17,323 nucleotides of DNA from an uncultured Planctomycetaceae bacterium (GTDB lineage Bacteria > Planctomycetota > Planctomycetia > Planctomycetales > Planctomycetaceae): positions 1 to 17,323 of the forward strand of contig CAIXQV010000348.1 of the NCBI GenBank assembly GCA_903921605.1, written 5' to 3'. Within the stretch, counting starts at the first letter, position 1. Each line of letters begins with the position of its first letter. Below are positions 16,136 to 17,323 of the stretch, piece after piece. Position numbers and translations under genes: made by a program. A model generated the notes under the pieces. It had not been told where the DNA came from. It saw only the letters and a list, made by a program, of their open reading frames with translations, and made no database searches.

Positions 16136-16321
16136 TGCACCACTCCTGACCATGAATATCGCCGCAAAAGCGAACCGTGTGTGCAAATGGCTGTGGGATA
16201 TCGGCTTGGTTCGTTGGTTGCCGTGGAGGCAGGTCGCGGCAATCCGTGAAGTCATCCTGGGCAAGGAGGACCTGCAGAGATTCGCTGCGACGCCATCTGG
16301 AACTTCACTTCACGGCGTTGC

Positions 16322-16349
16322 TTTACAGGGGCGACCTGGACTGTATCCT
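16322..16349 (+). promoter_or_regulatory. Candidate sigma-70 promoter for the DUF485/symporter operon
   Basis: TTTACA (16322-16327) and TATCCT (16344-16349) are 16 bases apart, matching 5/6 and 4/6 of consensus. A start near 16356 would give a leader of about 25 bases before ATG 16381. Plausible from position; unproven. Confidence 0.35.
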
Positions 16350-16380
16350 CCCCGCTCCTGCATTCTTCTCTGAGGTGACC

Positions 16381-16635
16381 ATGAATTCACGCAACTCCCG
16401 CAACGGCCTGATTTTGTTCGCCGTTTACCTGCTCTTCTATGGCGGGTTCGTCGTTATCAACGCGTTTGATCCAGCCAGCATGGAGCGAACTCCTATTGCT
16501 GGGCTCAACTTGGCCGTGCTGTATGGGTTTGGGCTGATCATCGGGGCCGTTGTGCTGTCGGCGATCTACGGAGTTCTTTGCGGGGACGCATCAGGGAACA
16601 GTTCTGGCTCAGATCATCAGGAGCCAAAAGCGTGA
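16381..16635 (+). CDS. DUF485 family small membrane protein
   Basis: An 84-residue inner-membrane protein with two predicted helices (about 10-29 and 43-65), matching the DUF485/YjcH family, which is regularly encoded directly before acetate symporters. GAGGTG (16372-16377) is a good ribosome site for ATG 16381. The N-terminal NSRNSRNGLILFAVYLLFYGG and the central FDPASM segment fit the family pattern. Its stop overlaps the start of the symporter gene by GTGA, so the two are translationally coupled; a role as accessory subunit or modulator of the transporter is inferred from this recurring pairing. Confidence 0.85.
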   Translation: MNSRNSRNGLILFAVYLLFYGGFVVINAFDPASMERTPIAGLNLAVLYGFGLIIGAVVLSAIYGVLCGDASGNSSGSDHQEPKA

Positions 16636-17323
16636 TTTACGAATCATCATTTCTCGCTGTGTCGATCTTTCTTGCGTTCGTGGGATTCACTTTGGGACTT
16701 AGCTTCTGGCTGGGGGGCAAAGCGAAATCGTCTGAAGGCTACTTCGCGGCTCATGGTCAGATTCCGTGGTTTGTGAACGGCATTGCGTTCGCGGGAGATT
16801 ATCTCTCAGCGGCGTCGTTCCTTGGCATCTGCGGGATGATCGCCTTTTACGGCTACGACGGATTCCTCTATTCAATCGGATATCTGGCCGGCTGGATTGT
16901 CGCACTGTTTGTTGTCGCTGAACCTATGAAGCGACTGGGACGATTCACGTTTGCGGATGCTCTGGATTCGCAGTTCAACTCCAAGGGAATCAAGCTGGCT
17001 GCAGGGATTAGCACGCTTGTCGTCAGCGTGTTTTATCTGATCCCGCAAATGGTCGGCGCGGGTGCGCTGGTGACGCCGCTGCTTGGATTTCCGCAGTGGG
17101 TTGGTGTCGTGATGGTCGGCGGAGTTGTCATCCTGATCGTGGTCACAGCGGGAATGCTTTCGACGACATGGGTGCAGTTCCTCAAAGGTGGCTTACTGGT
17201 TGTGTTCAGTGCGATCCTGACATGGATGATTCTGCAGCGCGGATTCAAAGTGGAAAAAGGCGGCAACGACGGACATGAGTTCCAGACGTTCCGCATTACT
17301 ACGGATGATCTGACCAACGGCGA
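16632..17323 (+). CDS. actP: Cation/acetate symporter, N-terminal part (cut by window edge)
   Basis: This frame is open to the right edge and covers about 230 residues. It belongs to the sodium:solute symporter family and takes up acetate or related short carboxylates with a cation across the inner membrane. The first helix (about 4-24) leads into the family signature SEGYFAAHGQIPW, then NGIAFAGDYLSAASFLGICG, GYDGFLYSIGYLAGW, GRFTFADAL, YLIPQMVGAGALV and GMLSTTWVQFLKG, all close to E. coli ActP (YjcG). The GTG start at 16632 is supported by AGGAG (16619-16623) 8 bases upstream and by overlap with the DUF485 stop. Roughly half to 60 percent of the protein is missing, so substrate choice cannot be refined. 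Confidence 0.92.
   Translation, partial: MIYESSFLAVSIFLAFVGFTLGLSFWLGGKAKSSEGYFAAHGQIPWFVNGIAFAGDYLSAASFLGICGMIAFYGYDGFLYSIGYLAGWIVALFVVAEPMKRLGRFTFADALDSQFNSKGIKLAAGISTLVVSVFYLIPQMVGAGALVTPLLGFPQWVGVVMVGGVVILIVVTAGMLSTTWVQFLKGGLLVVFSAILTWMILQRGFKVEKGGNDGHEFQTFRITTDDLTNG

Larger units (their letters stand above)
16076..16380. other. Gap between pyk and the DUF485/symporter operon
   Basis: Contains a GC-rich hairpin just after pyk and a possible promoter for the next operon. Two overlapping plus-strand frames (from 16152 and 16177) have no recognisable content; the second runs in frame into the DUF485 gene but lacks its character upstream of ATG 16381. Confidence 0.6.

Noticed and set aside
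16152..16373. Short plus-strand frame before the DUF485 gene
   Set aside because: No family features and it occupies the likely promoter region; Trp/Arg-rich composition looks accidental.

Overview
The window almost certainly comes from a planctomycete (Planctomycetota, order Planctomycetales or a close relative). The strongest evidence is the tandem pair at 4079-8699: a large secreted cytochrome-c-like protein with DUF1549 and DUF1553 domains, followed by a Tat-exported DUF1501 protein. This pair is massively expanded in that phylum and rare elsewhere. Supporting signs are a Flp-pilin-like mini protein, a remnant of a formylglycine-generating-enzyme-like (SUMF1) protein, moderate-GC DNA, and roomy intergenic regions full of inverted repeats. 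The taxonomic call is inference; no rRNA or tRNA gene is present.

Layout from left to right. Positions 1-268 (minus) hold the start of an RNA 3'-phosphate cyclase (rtcA), cut by the window edge. After about 490 non-coding bases comes a small plus-strand pilin-like gene (758-1021) with a textbook terminator. A minus-strand RND/MMPL exporter follows (1168-3375). A 700-base gap carrying an inverted repeat and a good candidate promoter leads into the DUF1549/DUF1553 and DUF1501 pair. Next are four separate minus-strand genes: a Maf-family nucleotide pyrophosphatase (8786-9370), an exported thioredoxin with YHS-like repeats (9731-10663), APS kinase cysC (10878-11489) and elongation factor 4 lepA (12244-14046). 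The last three genes are on the plus strand: pyruvate kinase (14594-16075), then a DUF485 protein translationally coupled to a cation/acetate symporter (16381 to the right edge).

Functionally this is a mosaic of housekeeping genes (RNA repair, nucleotide sanitation, sulfate activation, translation, glycolysis, acetate uptake) interleaved with planctomycete envelope and secretome genes. Apart from the 4079-8699 pair and the DUF485/symporter pair, I see no multi-gene pathway, and no defence system, CRISPR array or intact mobile element.

The least ordinary material is in the gaps. Nearly every intergenic interval holds at least one sizeable inverted repeat, mostly of different sequence (477-507, 3665-3718, 7129-7184, 8716-8766, 10824-10856, 11889-11952, 14141-14183, 16103-16123). 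One of them (11889-11952) abuts the exact point where a decayed SUMF1/FGE-like coding remnant breaks off (11955-12125). An 18-base hairpin motif occurs twice, at 8718-8735 and 9661-9678. Among the proteins, the pyruvate kinase carries the residue set of K+-independent enzymes, the exporter lacks the usual acidic residue in both TM4 and TM10, and the thioredoxin is fused to a double YHS-like module.
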